Below, piece after piece: positions 12,655-24,400 of a stretch of 64,000 bases of DNA. How positions within the stretch are numbered: position 1 is the first letter of the stretch; each line of letters begins with the position of its first letter. Source of the DNA: Chrysogorgia sp. JL179-B06 (Eukaryota > Cnidaria > Anthozoa > Scleralcyonacea > Chrysogorgiidae); contig JAYKKM010000079.1 in assembly GCA_035772405.1 (NCBI GenBank), positions 1,555,849 to 1,619,848 on the forward strand, in the 5' to 3' direction. Position numbers and translations under genes: made by a program. A model generated the notes under the pieces. It saw only the letters and a list, made by a program, of their open reading frames with translations. It ran no database searches and was not told where the DNA came from.

Positions 12655-12822
12655 CAAGGTTGTGGCTGGATGGTACCCTCGCAGTTGAGTTTGAGTTCGC
12701 AGTTAGTTGAAGACTGCGATTAAGGTTGGAGTGGGGTTAGGGCTTCGGTTAGGATTTAGTTTTGATATATGTTTACGTCACGATCCTCAACTGCGAGGGT
12801 ACCATCTAGCAACGACCTTGAG
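12655..12822. repeat. Inverted repeat
   Basis: Ends are inverse copies (GGTACCCTCGCAGTTGAG and CTCAACTGCGAGGGTACC) around a GGTTAGGG-containing centre. Confidence 0.7.
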
Positions 12823-12831
12823 GCAATAGCC

Positions 12832-13300
12832 CTTTAAAGTGCCCATAACCTCAAAATGTTTTATTGTCTTGTTTGGAAGAACTTTTAAAATGATAAAGTA
12901 ACTTCTTTTGAAGATTTTCGTTTCTTTGCTTTCTTTTTGAGATATATCAGTTTGTTTGATATGCAAATGTATGGAATTTCGTCACACATGCATAATGAGT
13001 TATTGGAGAAATGTGTGTATCTCTTTCATTCTCGAACGAAATCCTTTAAAATCAAGAAGTTTGGTGTTGTGGGAGAAACGCACACACGTGTTATTCACAC
13101 TTTAGTGTTTTTATTGCATGACCGCAAAGATCATTATACACGTGTGACGAAATTCCAGATATTTGCATATCAAACAAACTGATATATCTCAAAAAGAAAG
13201 CGAAGAAACGAGAATCTTCAAAAGAAGTTACTTTATCATTTTAAAAGTTCTTCCAAATAATACAATAAAAAAATTTGAGGTTATGGGCACTTTAAGCGGT
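12832..13300. mobile_element. Foldback MITE-like element, family E copy 1
   Basis: Long imperfect palindrome starting at AAAGTGCCCATAACCTCAAA and ending in its complement. Both arms contain AAAGTAACTTCTTTTGAAGA or its complement. Other copies are at 14097-14560 and, as one arm, at 23897-24150. Confidence 0.85.
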
Positions 13301-13804
13301 TGCTATTAATAGCTCAAAATGCGGACAAACGAACCAAATTTGACTCACAAATTATTGCAAATGAGCTATTTTGTTATGGCCGCAATAATTATGGGTAATG
13401 CGGACAAACATGGGTACTGACGTCATCTCGCCAAAGTACTATTCTATGATAAAATGACTAGTCACGTGTTACAAATCTAGCTCTCTGATACGTTTATTCC
13501 ATTGCGAATTTAAAAACAGCCCTAACTGGCGTCTTGTTATTATATAAAAAGCAGTATTTTATAAGGATTTCTGCAGCTAATAAAGTCGATAATCAACACA
13601 TGTGAATTATCTGTGATAATCTCACATGTGTCCGATTATTGGGATTCAATGGCAATGCTGTAATCCTTGTTGTAAAATGGTGCTATGGGAATATTTTTTA
13701 AATAATAAACAGAACAATACATGGATGCTTGGATATATGGAATTTATCTCTTGTGTTGAACTGGATCTAACCCATTCCGTTTGCTTCGCTCACTCGTGAG
13801 ATTA

Positions 13805-14560
13805 AAGTATGAAACGAAAAATTCTACTCCGTTTTTATGACCCATTTTGGTACTTCTTGATTCGCTGAATCTTATGGTGGTATCGGTTTTTCAATCACGA
13901 CAAAGGAAAGTGTTTTATTTTTTAGGTAAAAGTGGAAAAATTACACCAATTTTGTCCCACCTCATCGCGCGGTCAAAAAACGTCACACGTTATATAGTCG
14001 CATAGATTCTATAGAGATAAAAAAAATCATTATTGATCTCGCTTTCAGAGGAGGAAGTTGACTCGCGATGTTTGAAAAGCACTTTGCCGTACCGGGATTG
14101 AATTTTTTTTGTTTTATTTGGAAGAACTTTTAAAATTATAAAGTAACTTCTTTTGAAGATTTTCGTTTCTTCGCTTTGTTTTTTATATATTTCAGTTTGT
14201 TTGACATGCAAATCGGTCTGGAATTTCGTCACACATGCATAATAACTTATCAGAGAATGTTATATATCTTTGCCTTCATGAAATGAAAACATTAAAGTTT
14301 GAATAACATGTGTGCATGTTTCTTTCACAACACCAAACTTCTTGATTTTAAAGGATTTCGTTTGAGAATGAAAGTGATACGCAAACTTCTCCGGTAATTA
14401 GTCATTATGCATGTATGACAAAGTTTCAGAGAGTTGCATATCAAACAGAAATATTTCAAAAACAAAGTGAAGAAGCAAAAATCTTCAAAAGAAGTTACTT
14501 TATCATTTTAAAAGTTCTTCCAAATAAGACAATAATTTTTTTGACGTTATATAGGCATTT
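13805..14560. mobile_element. Family D element with a family E element nested in it
   Basis: 13805-14095 matches the left part of the element at 6372. A second family E palindrome (14097-14560) follows directly, breaking family D before its right arm. Confidence 0.65.
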
Positions 14561-14808
14561 GGATGGTCTGTTCCAAACACTGGTATTGACCAATCAGAGC
14601 TTGCGTAGTAGACATGTTAATTTATAAATCCTGTTCCACAATCGAAATTAATTTCATATCTCAGTACATACATATATTATTCTCTATGTATTTCATATTC
14701 AAAAACTACATGTATATAATGAATGATTTCAAGGACCTATGTTAAGGATCACTACAACAAATAATAAATTTAACATCCACGGCTAATTTAGCTTTGTATC
14801 TCTGTATA

Positions 14809-17800
14809 TCAAGATGTTATAGCATCACTTGTTGGATTTAAATAATCTTCAATTTGTGTGACCATCAATTGTGGTAAAATTAGTTTATTATTTCGAACAC
14901 TTGTTAGGAGATTCTGTAGATCTACACCAAACAAATTACTCTGGTTGGCTTCTTCGTATTCCTGTTGAAGACTTACAAGCTGTGCAGTGATTTCTAGGTC
15001 TTCATCACCATTCATTGATTGCTGCAGGGATTTTAGATAGTCTTTGATCAACAGCTGGCAACAATACATCTCTAAAAATAGTAGTAAGAAAGTTGAGACA
15101 TTGCCAATAACTATCTGAAACTGATCGGTCCAAAATAAAACTACATGTAATTCAAATTACTGTATAAAATATTGTATGTAAATACACTTAAAATATTAAT
15201 AATAACTCATGAGAAATATATAAAGAAAGAAATGATTGTCTGATTAGTAGTTGTGGATGTAGTATTGACATGATTTACATTAATTTTTCCTTCAATCTAC
15301 TTTGCTAAAATCACCAAAAAAAGTCCGTAAATATGGTTATTTAGATGCATTTGTTTTGCATTCAGAATACAGCTACCAGACCTGTTCTGCAGGTTAAAAA
15401 ATAAGATCACCTCCATGCTTAGTAATACATATAATATTATAACAACATGTGTACATATCTTTGTCTTCAAGTAATATATATTTTAACCTAAATTTCTATT
15501 TTATATCTTATCATGTACAGGTAGGTATACAATATACAATTATTGGATGAGGCTGAGCATGATATCAAGAATTATCCAGACCGAAGTCAGTGTTATCTGC
15601 CAAAGCCGTAGGCTGAGAACATTGACCGAGGTCTGGATAATTCTTGATGTCATGCATAAGCCGAATCCAATAATTGTTTTATTATACTACCATACTAAAA
15701 ATATACAAACAAAGTGACAGAGTCTGGTAGTAATCTACTACAAGCCATTTTTTATTTTTCGCGCGCTTTTCCTAGTGACGTCATCAGCGTCCAATAATTA
15801 TTTTTTGGCACACCTCGACGGAAATGACGTCGCACCTGCCGGACATTGAGAATTCGCTGGAGTATGTTGACCAATAAGAAACGAGAATGAAGTTTGAATG
15901 TATAATAATGCTTGTTATCAGTTTTTTACTCATTGCAATAACTGCTTTTTGCAATTGAGGTAATGCATTAATATACACAATGTTGTAGTGAATGTGGGAC
16001 AGCTCAGAGTAGACAGACGATACGTGGACGATCGTCAAGCTCATATTCCTGTAATTGAGGTAATCTTAATAAATATCTGTTTCTATCTCTAATCTTCACT
16101 GGTTGCCAGCCAGTTAAAGATCAAGGAATACTTTCAAGATTCTGTTGATTACTTTCAAAGCTTGACATGGCCAGGCACCTATTTATTTCAGTGATATACT
16201 GACTTAATATAACCCTACTAAGTACTTGCACTTCAAGATCATCTAACAGAAATCTGCTATTTGTACCAAAATTGAAGACTGTTACCCATGGAGACAGAAC
16301 ATTCTCGGTTACCACTGCAAAACTCTGGAATTTATTACCAGAACAAATTCGAAGAACTGACTGTTTAAATAGTTTTAAATCACCACTCAATACCTTTCTT
16401 TTTTCAAATTAATAGTTTTTGTAGTTCATAGTTTTATTGCGTTAAAACACAATGTTGTAGTGAATGTGGGAGAGCTCAGAGTAGACAGATTAAGTTTTAT
16501 TGGTTATACATGTAGCAGTTTTGATTTTGTAATGAAATGTAATTAGTTTTATAAGTAACTTAAGTAACTTTAAGAATGTATTGTTGTAAGAGCATTGAGA
16601 CTATTATATAATGCTACTAAAACATATTTTATTACTATTATTTGTATTTTAAGTAAGATGGGATTTATAATGGCTCGCTTTGTAAATGAAATCCCATTCA
16701 GTTTGGCAGCACATGTTGTGTCTATTATACATACATGTACAGTACTGCTTAGAAATAACCTAACAAAAACCGAGGTCAAACCTAGGTTGAACCTCACCTT
16801 AATAATGATATTACTCTGTTCAATGTTAGTTAAACTGTCTCTAAAACACACTGAATATAAATATGGACTATTTTCTGTGTTATTATATAATTCTATTGTG
16901 CTTTACTAAAGTTTAGCACCAGTTCTATTATTGTTTAACTGAACCTCAGCCACACTGTTAGGTTATTTCTGAGCAGTACTGTATATGTAAGGTAAATAGC
17001 CATGTTATTAAATTCAACATCTGTTGTTACAATAATTTAGACCATACAGTGGAGCTTCGCTATAGCGCATGTAGTTGGAGTCCATAGTTAGACCGCGTTA
17101 TAGATGAAGCGCGTTATTGCGAGTTATTGGGCAAATCTTGTTCCCAGTACTCTTGCCACTCGGTCCTGGCACAATATTGTGGAATATATAACTGGGCTAA
17201 TGATCATAACTGGGCAAAGTGAAATTTTTGGGGTCCAAGGATAATCCGCATTGTACCGAGTAGCACGTTATAGCGAGGCTCCACTGTATTACTCAATTCC
17301 AACCTCCATATACTTACTAGTTTCAACTCTTTGTTTGGCTTCTGGATGGCCCCTGATAGCTAGTGCCATATCACCTTTGATTTCATTGAAAACCAACAAA
17401 AGTTTTGAATATCTATTTGGAGTGTTTGCTATAGCTAGAAGAAGAGATTACGTTTAACAAATGCTTAAAGTGCCCCTGTGATCAAGACAAATTTTTGGTA
17501 TCCTGAATTTTTACATATTTGTAAAGAGCATGGTGTTCTTACTTAACTTAATTGCCAAATTTCAAGCAATTGCGAGCATGGGAAATCGCCTTTTCAGATT
17601 GTTTTTATACAAGATTACACGGCCGCCATTACTCGAACATGTTCCGGACACTTAGGTTGCGATTAGAGGAAGTGACGTCAAAGACTCAACACGTGGCTAG
17701 TTATATATGAATATAAAGGACTTGGGGAAAACATTATATTGTAACTTGTCATATAATTTCCATAAAGCTTTGTCATGTGTTGAGTCTCTGACATCACAAT

Positions 17801-19512
17801 CACATACTCTGCTGTGGAATTGCGGTCTCATCTGGAACAAGTTTTGAGCAAAGGCAGACTAAGGAGGTTAAATTTCTTGTGATAGAATGTTTGTTGTTCA
17901 TTTTTTGGCAAATACGAACATTTATTAGCCTAAAATGATGTTCTGTAACAAAAAATGCCAGGAAACGTAATGAGATATATCGTTGCAGGGGCACTTTATT
18001 TTGTCCTTGTAGAAATGGTAGAGTAAAAGATGGTATATCAATGAAACAGGGGTACTGTGATGAACTGGCTTTCACTTAGGGGTGTGTGAACTCCGAGCTC
18101 TGATATCTGGCTCAACTTCGTCGTTGGCTCAACTTTGGGTCTTATCCTGGTAAAAACTGCAAAACTGTCAAGCAAACACAACTATTACTTTTGTTGGGTC
18201 ATTATTACTACCTAAGCATCTGTGTACAGAAGTAGACCAAGTTTATATGGCTGTCTTAGTATTGGGCAAGGCTCTCGTGGGTACCATTGTACGGGTACAT
18301 ATTCACTTACTTTGACGGTCATACCATATGCACTGCTTATCTGGGGTATGTGCAATCATTGACGAGAAACGACACGGTTCACGTCTTGCAAGTAATAATA
18401 ACGGTCTCCGATCTGGTTTTGCAACTGCACTGTTTCCAGACGGTACACCATTACTAATAATCTCTTGATTTTCAGTGTGTGCTGGAGTGTCATCGTCAGA
18501 TGAGATTTCCGCTAATGCGCATGACCGACAGTTATCAATAATCTGTCTTATTATTAGTTTGTCAATTCCAAACTCTCTGCGATTGACAGCAAAATCTTTT
18601 GTCAACTAAAAAAGGAAAGTAATTGTTAAAATTAATAGAAATTTACATGTGTAAAGTTTATCAAAACAGAGTTGAAATTCAATTCAATTTGTAACCATTA
18701 AATCTCGCATTAAATAAGCAATTGTTAAGATAATAAAATTAATTATTGAACTAAATGTATTTATTATCTTGCATAATAAACCATAATAAATAAATTACAT
18801 TCTAATCCAAAAAGATTATTACAATAGCTGACTTTAATAAGAGAACATATGGCAGAAATCTTATATCAGAAATCTTTTATACAAAGTTGTGTTAATGATA
18901 TTAATGCACACACATGAACAAACATGTCAAACAGATTAACTTAATTTATATATTAATTTATATATTATTAAAACTTGCCACTTTGACTGTCTTAGTGTAA
19001 CTTTTATGTTTTCTCTTTGTTTCCTCTTCGTATTCTCCGCCTTGTCTATTCTGTCCAGTCAAGTGTGCTCTTTTAACAACCATTTCCACGTCTTCTACCG
19101 GCACGATAATCTTTCTGGTTCGTTTGGATATAAGGGCATCTAGTGTCAGATTGGTGCTGAACATCAGTGACCCATCCACAGTCATTAAATCCATCCTCGG
19201 CAGTAACTGTCTAAATTTTTGTCTTGGAGAAACGGAAAGGCCATTTGGGAAACCAATTTCCCTAAGATGCCTTGAACTTGGGTACGAGCGTTCGCCATTC
19301 TTCAAGGAACTCACAAACAGTGCGTAAACTTCACGGGAAAATGGTGCTGAAAAAGTTCGGGTACCTTTTATCGTCGCGGGTAATTTTAAACTTTCGTGGG
19401 AAGAATATTTTTTACCCTCGATATGTTTAAAATTTCCCGTCGTGGCTTCATCTTCTTTAGAAGTTAGTTCTGACATTAAGTTCATATCATGAAAATTGGT
19501 AAACACAGACAT
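14809..19512 (-). CDS. NOL4-like protein with integrase-type H2C2 zinc module, 401 aa (4 exons)
   Basis: Exons: 19512-18982, 18605-18311, 17434-17318, 15071-14809; the lengths total 402 codons including the stop, with matching phases (0, 1, 1). The start is the first ATG (MSVFTNFHD) in a frame open from about 19563. The first donor (AAA|GTGGCA) is weak but is the only phase-compatible one. Residues about 60-206 resemble the N-terminal region of NOL4/NOL4L: a REVYALFVSSLK helix, KIIVPVEDVEMVVKRAHL, then His169 in KRKHKS and Cys203/Cys206 in NCRSCAL. This is the layout of the H2C2 zinc-binding module of retroviral-type integrases, which NOL4 proteins carry in domesticated form. Exon 3 (NTPNRYSKLLLVFNEIKGDM) and the acidic, glutamine-rich C-terminus are unknown to me. 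A nuclear role is inferred only. The family assignment is a motif-level resemblance, less certain than the exon structure. Confidence 0.72.
15536..15678. mobile_element. Foldback element
   Basis: Arms share CAATTATTGGAT and GAATTATCCAGACC with their complements. It lies in the last intron of the NOL4-like gene. Confidence 0.7.
15940..16052 (-). mobile_element. SINE family B tail
   Basis: Matches the 3' tail of the SINE at 33285 in reverse complement (AGTAGACAGACGATACGTGG, GATCGTCAAGCTCATA). A shorter fragment is at 16440-16490. Confidence 0.7.
17044..17290. mobile_element. Foldback element
   Basis: Starts with CAGTGGAGCTTCGCTATAGCG and ends with an inverse copy around TATAGCGAGGCTCCACTGTA. 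It stops about 28 bp before exon 3 of the NOL4-like gene. Confidence 0.75.
17465..18000. mobile_element. Long foldback element
   Basis: Begins AAAGTGCCCCTGTGATC and ends GCAGGGGCACTTTATTTTG. Inner arms share GACTCAACACGTG and its complement. It lies just upstream (transcriptionally) of exon 3 of the NOL4-like gene. Confidence 0.7.
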
Positions 19513-20943
19513 TGATGTAACGATTTCCTGCGATTTCAAAAGACCTCTTAAACGACAACCTTTCCTTCACTGCGCATGCCCAGTAGGAATTATGGGATAC
19601 GTTTCGATACCGTGAGCCACAGCGAGCTTTTTAGTCATTAGACAAACATATTACTTTTACAATACTTCGCTAAATTTAATCGTATGCTCGTTATAGTTTC
19701 TCATTCCTTGTTTTTTGGGTTGTTTGACCAACTTTTGATGGGTTCAAAAGAAAAACATTTTCGTGATTGACTTATCAAATTTTTCCATCGAAATTTGATT
19801 AGAACTACACACAAGCAAATTGCAACAAACTTGTAGGCTGCAATGATATACAAAATGGTTAGAATAATAGAATTTGTCAACTTATGTACTTTTTTCAACG
19901 CACTTACAAAGACTTTATTTGCGGGCAAATTTTTGCAACAGTGATTTAAAATTATCATCATACAGTATATTACATATCTTCAATCGTTATAGTATGTCCC
20001 TCATGGTGGCGCATGGGACAAAAGCTAAGCTAATTGAATTTCTAATCTTAAAAACATGTATATTTTCACAAATTCGTGTATTGAGATATAATACATGTGG
20101 TTAACACATCCTAAAATCTAGAATTTATAAAACTAAAACTGCCTACATGACATACGATAATAACCAAAGATTTTACACACAAGTTAAGATTAAAATACCT
20201 TAAATATTATTACATGAGATAAAATTATAACACACTGTGAACATAGAGTAAAAGTAGTTTTATGGAGTTCCACTAGTTAACGCTCGCGGAAAATTTAAGT
20301 TTTAAGGCATATTTAATAATTTCGAGAAAAAATATACATACTTAAGGTGTGTTATGAAGGGAGAGAAACGGAGAGTCTCTGTTCAAATCGGTTGAGAATC
20401 TCATTTCTACGTCGTTTGATTGGTTACAGATTAATGAACCTCGCTTGTGATTGGATATCACGATCACTGACTTACTCTTTACAAGGTGTGACTATTGCAT
20501 GCAACGTACAGTTTCTATTGGCTTACAGAATAAAATGATCCAATCACAAGTGAGGTTTCATGCACCTAATTTGACCAGATAGGCACTGGCACATCGGGTA
20601 TAACACCTATTGTTCATGAAAGCGCTGTCTACAATAATTTAAAATAAAAATAAAGAAAACCTGTACAAAGTGTACATGGTTGTTCGTTACACCCTTCTCT
20701 CATTCTACTTTCCAGTTGTTCTTTGATCCTTTTTAAGTTTAAACCGTTAAACGGTAAATGAAATGAAAAATAAGGTCGGAAGAATCTCGCTTATCTGAAA
20801 GAACTTATAAAGATTATAAAGATTGGCCTTTATTTCTTTGCTATATATATAACACCATTGCATAGGTCACAGTATAGTGTAACGTCGTGCAGTGGTATAA
20901 AACGTGTTGTGCTGCATAGCCCATAGGCAGTGTAGAAATACAA

Positions 20944-21093
20944 ATCAAATATCTAAAAAGGTTGGTGTACTGCCGAAATAGCGTGTTCGTAGTCTAACGT
21001 TTCACTCTCTGACGAAGGGCTTTCGCTCGAAACGTTAGACCACTTACACGCTATTTCGGCAATACACCAACCTTTTTAGATATTTGATATGCA
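20944..21093 (+). mobile_element. Foldback element carrying a hammerhead-like core
   Basis: Inverted arms contain AAAAAGGTTGGTGTACTGCC and its near complement. The centre is the hammerhead-like motif 21006-21039. A degraded relative without the core is at 37850-37905. Confidence 0.75.
21006..21039 (+). ncRNA. Hammerhead ribozyme-like motif
   Basis: Order: TCT, CTGACGA, stem II GGGC-TTTC-GCTC, GAAAC, GTT, AGA. The CUGANGA and GAAAC cores are intact and stem II pairs over 4 bp with one G-U. Stem I is only 3 bp, so activity is doubtful. Predicted cleavage is after GTT. Confidence 0.5.
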
Positions 21094-21450
21094 GTGGTAT
21101 GATGTGCATAATAATAATAATAATAAAGATGTTTTAGGAGCATTATATAATAGTCTCAATGCTCTTAGAGCGAAGTGCGAGTTATGGGACTGAGAGCTGT
21201 AAATGCCAATCCTTATGTAATTCGTCCGAATTTAATTTTCACTTCACATTTTTCACATGCGGATAATTCTGGTTTGTACAAGTAGAGCATATTAAATACA
21301 CTCTAAACTGTCTTTAAACGTTAATAAAATCGATTGAAACTTTTGTGGTGTGTTCTTTTCGCTATCTATATAGACACGTTTTGAAGAGTTCGGCATGAGG
21401 AAATGCCTGGGTTCTCTTAAAACTGAAAAAAAGTGAACCAACCATACACT

Positions 21451-24400
21451 CTAAACTGTCTTTAGGTCTGTTAAAGTGAACCATCCTGTGAAGTGATTGC
21501 TAAAGTCGTAATCCGAGGGATCAATGACCACACCACCCATGAGTTCGTTCTCTGTTAATACATCATAATCCCAAACTGTCACTCGAATCTCCCGCTTCCT
21601 TAGTTCACCCTCCGTGATCCCCCATTCAAAGCTCTCGTTGTAAGTCGGATTCAAAGTCCTTCGAGCAATCTTCGTCTTCCGTTTGGTCGACTTCGTTGGA
21701 TCAGGGGTAAGGTAAATCTTCACGTACGGATCCGAAAGATTTCCGGCACTTTTCGCGAGCAGATTTTTCGCGTGCATGACCATGATGTGGAGATGGTCGG
21801 AAGAGAACGAAATGGACACTTTAACTTCTCCACCAATACGTCGGGTGTCTTTGTCTTCAGGAAGAGCGCGAATGAAATATTTCTTGACGTCAATCTCATC
21901 GGCGGGACGCGAGTGAAGGAAGGTGTAGACGAGCTTGGAGGTGCACACCTCGTCCATGGATAACACTGCTTGTAAGTACCTATCGAAATCCTGTCGGCGT
22001 TTCTCGGCCACCATTCGGATTTGGGATCGACCGAGGTAGATCTTTCCCGGAAGCTTCGGCAAGGCCCGACGAGGAAACTGATCGGCAAGCTTCGCGTTGA
22101 ACTCGTGGAAATAACTGTACCGACGGAAAACAAACGTTGGTTCGTCTTGATCCTCGCGACAGACGTTGATAAGATAAACGTAATATTTCTCAGGTGTGTA
22201 GCGTTTCTGGTAATCCACGACTCTTGCCGACACAATCCGACCATCCTTCGCCAGCGTGTAGTTATGCGGAGAAAACGAAAGCACAGGATTGGTTGCTTCA
22301 TCTTCTTTCACTTGAACTGTGTTACGAATTTGAGCAACGTTGTGAATGAAAAAGTTCACTTGCGTAAACTTCGATGCCAAGCTGGACTCGATCTGTCGGG
22401 TGAAGATCGCCGTCGCTTCGGAATCTGTCGCCTGAGGTAGTAACACATCGTAGACATACTTGATGTCAGATGTTTCACTCAGGTAAGGGATACCCGAGTT
22501 GAGCATCAACGACAACAAATTCAAGAAAAGTTTCGTGTGATGACGGATGATGTTGAATGCTTTGCAACAAAGGTCGACGAAATCTTGGAAACGACTCGTC
22601 GGAGTACAACCACCATTGATGACGTAAGCCATATCCGAGGTCAACACGAACGGGGACCGATCTCGACGAAAACTTCCGAACATCTGCGAGCGACCAAGGA
22701 ACTTGGAGAAATCTATGTGGAAAAGATGACCAGTTTTCTTCACCATGATATTGTCGTTATGGCGGTCACAGATACCAATGACGTACGTCGCGACGCAATA
22801 TCCGGCGCATGACGCAATGAAGTTGTTAACGGCTTCACCATACTCCTTCTCGATGGGATTATGTTTGAGTAACCAGCGTGCAAGTGGTTCGTCCTTGAAT
22901 GACCCAGCTAGACCATACTCGGTTTGGATTTGTCGTAAAGTCTGAGCATCTTCAACGACCTCGACCATACCCATTTCTTCTCCAGTTGGTAAACAACGAT
23001 AGGTGACCATTTTCAGATCCAGGCCTTCTTCCAACCATAATTTATTCATGATACCAATCAACTGCATCGTGAGAGCATCTTGACGGAGGTCATCGCCCAC
23101 TTTGTAGATGGTGTCGATGCTGAACCCACGATCATCGGAATTCTCATAAATCAATTGAAGTGGGACGGAATTGGAGTTGAAATATGAGCACTCGTCGATA
23201 ACAAACCCTACGACTTCAACACTAGGATTCAAAGGCAGCCGGAGTCGATCGAGGGTTTCTTTGGGGATATTCACTAACTCGGAGCGAAGAATATCCCCTC
23301 TGGTATTTTCCTTAGACTTTTTCACTTTCTCAGCGATTTCTGTGACTCTGGTCACTAGTTCATCTTGCTTGGTGAACTGATCTCGCTGCAAACTGCCGCA
23401 CGTGCTCAACAATCCTCCAAGGATCACCTGATACCTCTGACCAAACTGAGGATCACCAATGTTGTCTTTGAGGTGCCAGAATAAGTAATGCATAAGTCGG
23501 GAACTCCTAAGAGCTCTTTCAATCAAAAATCTAAAAACACAGATGATAAATGATCACAGATGATCGGAAAATCAGTGGGTAAATAACTTGACTTTTTGTC
23601 AAATCTACAAAGTTTCGGTTCCATGACATTCTATATGCATGATTGTTCGATAATGTTGAAATTAGGTTATAATTTACGATGACAAAGCGGGGGCGGGGAG
23701 AGATAAAACCCTGGGTACGAACTTATTAACACCGTTCTGTAATACAAAACGGTGTTGCGCGTATAATTATTTTGTTTTGAATGAACAATCAAGGACAATC
23801 AAGGACAATCAAGGACAATCAAGGACTTAGAGCATCAGGACGGGCAACAATTCTTACAGCAAAGCACGATGACGTCAAAATCAAGTATTAAATCAAGACG
23901 TTTGGTGTTGTGGGAGAAACACGCGCACATGTTATTCACACTTTAGTGTTTTCATTTCATCAAGGCAAAGATATTCTCTGATAAGTCATTATGCATGTGT
24001 CATGAAATTCCAGACATTTGCATATCAAACAAACTGAAATATATCAAAAACAAAGCGAAGAAACGAAAATCTTCAAAAGAAGTTACTTTATCATTTTAAA
24101 AGTTCTTCCAAATAAAACAATAAAATTTTTTGACGTTATAGCACTTTAACATCCAATACTCCGAATATACCGCTTTTTTTTTTTTTTTTCATTTTTTCAT
24201 TGAGACTATTGTATAATGCTCCTAATACGTCCATTATTATTGTTATTATTATTTATTTCATTTTTTGGAAAATTGATAAACTTTGATTTTATTCGAAAGA
24301 GATGGGCATTTTTTACTTCATAGAAATTTTACAGTATTAAAGGTATTCATCGCTAGACGAAAACCCGTGAAAATTTGTGAACGTTACTTTGCTAAAATCA

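Larger units (their letters stand above)
6982..14808. other. Gene-free, repeat-rich interval
   Basis: I found no exon in these 7.8 kb. It holds SINE fragments (7505-7640, 9035-9110, 10437-10610, 11095-11260), foldback elements (7817-7938, 8253-8299, 12409-12641, 12655-12822, 12832-13300, 13805-14560) and otherwise AT-rich sequence. The open frames at 10077, 11715 and 12937 show no recognisable domain and no splice context. Confidence 0.6.
19513..21450. other. Intergenic interval between the NOL4-like and PI3-kinase genes
   Basis: No exon seen. It contains an imperfect inverted repeat (about 20420-20570), a hammerhead-bearing foldback (20944-21093) and a short AATAAT run at 21109-21126. Confidence 0.55.
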
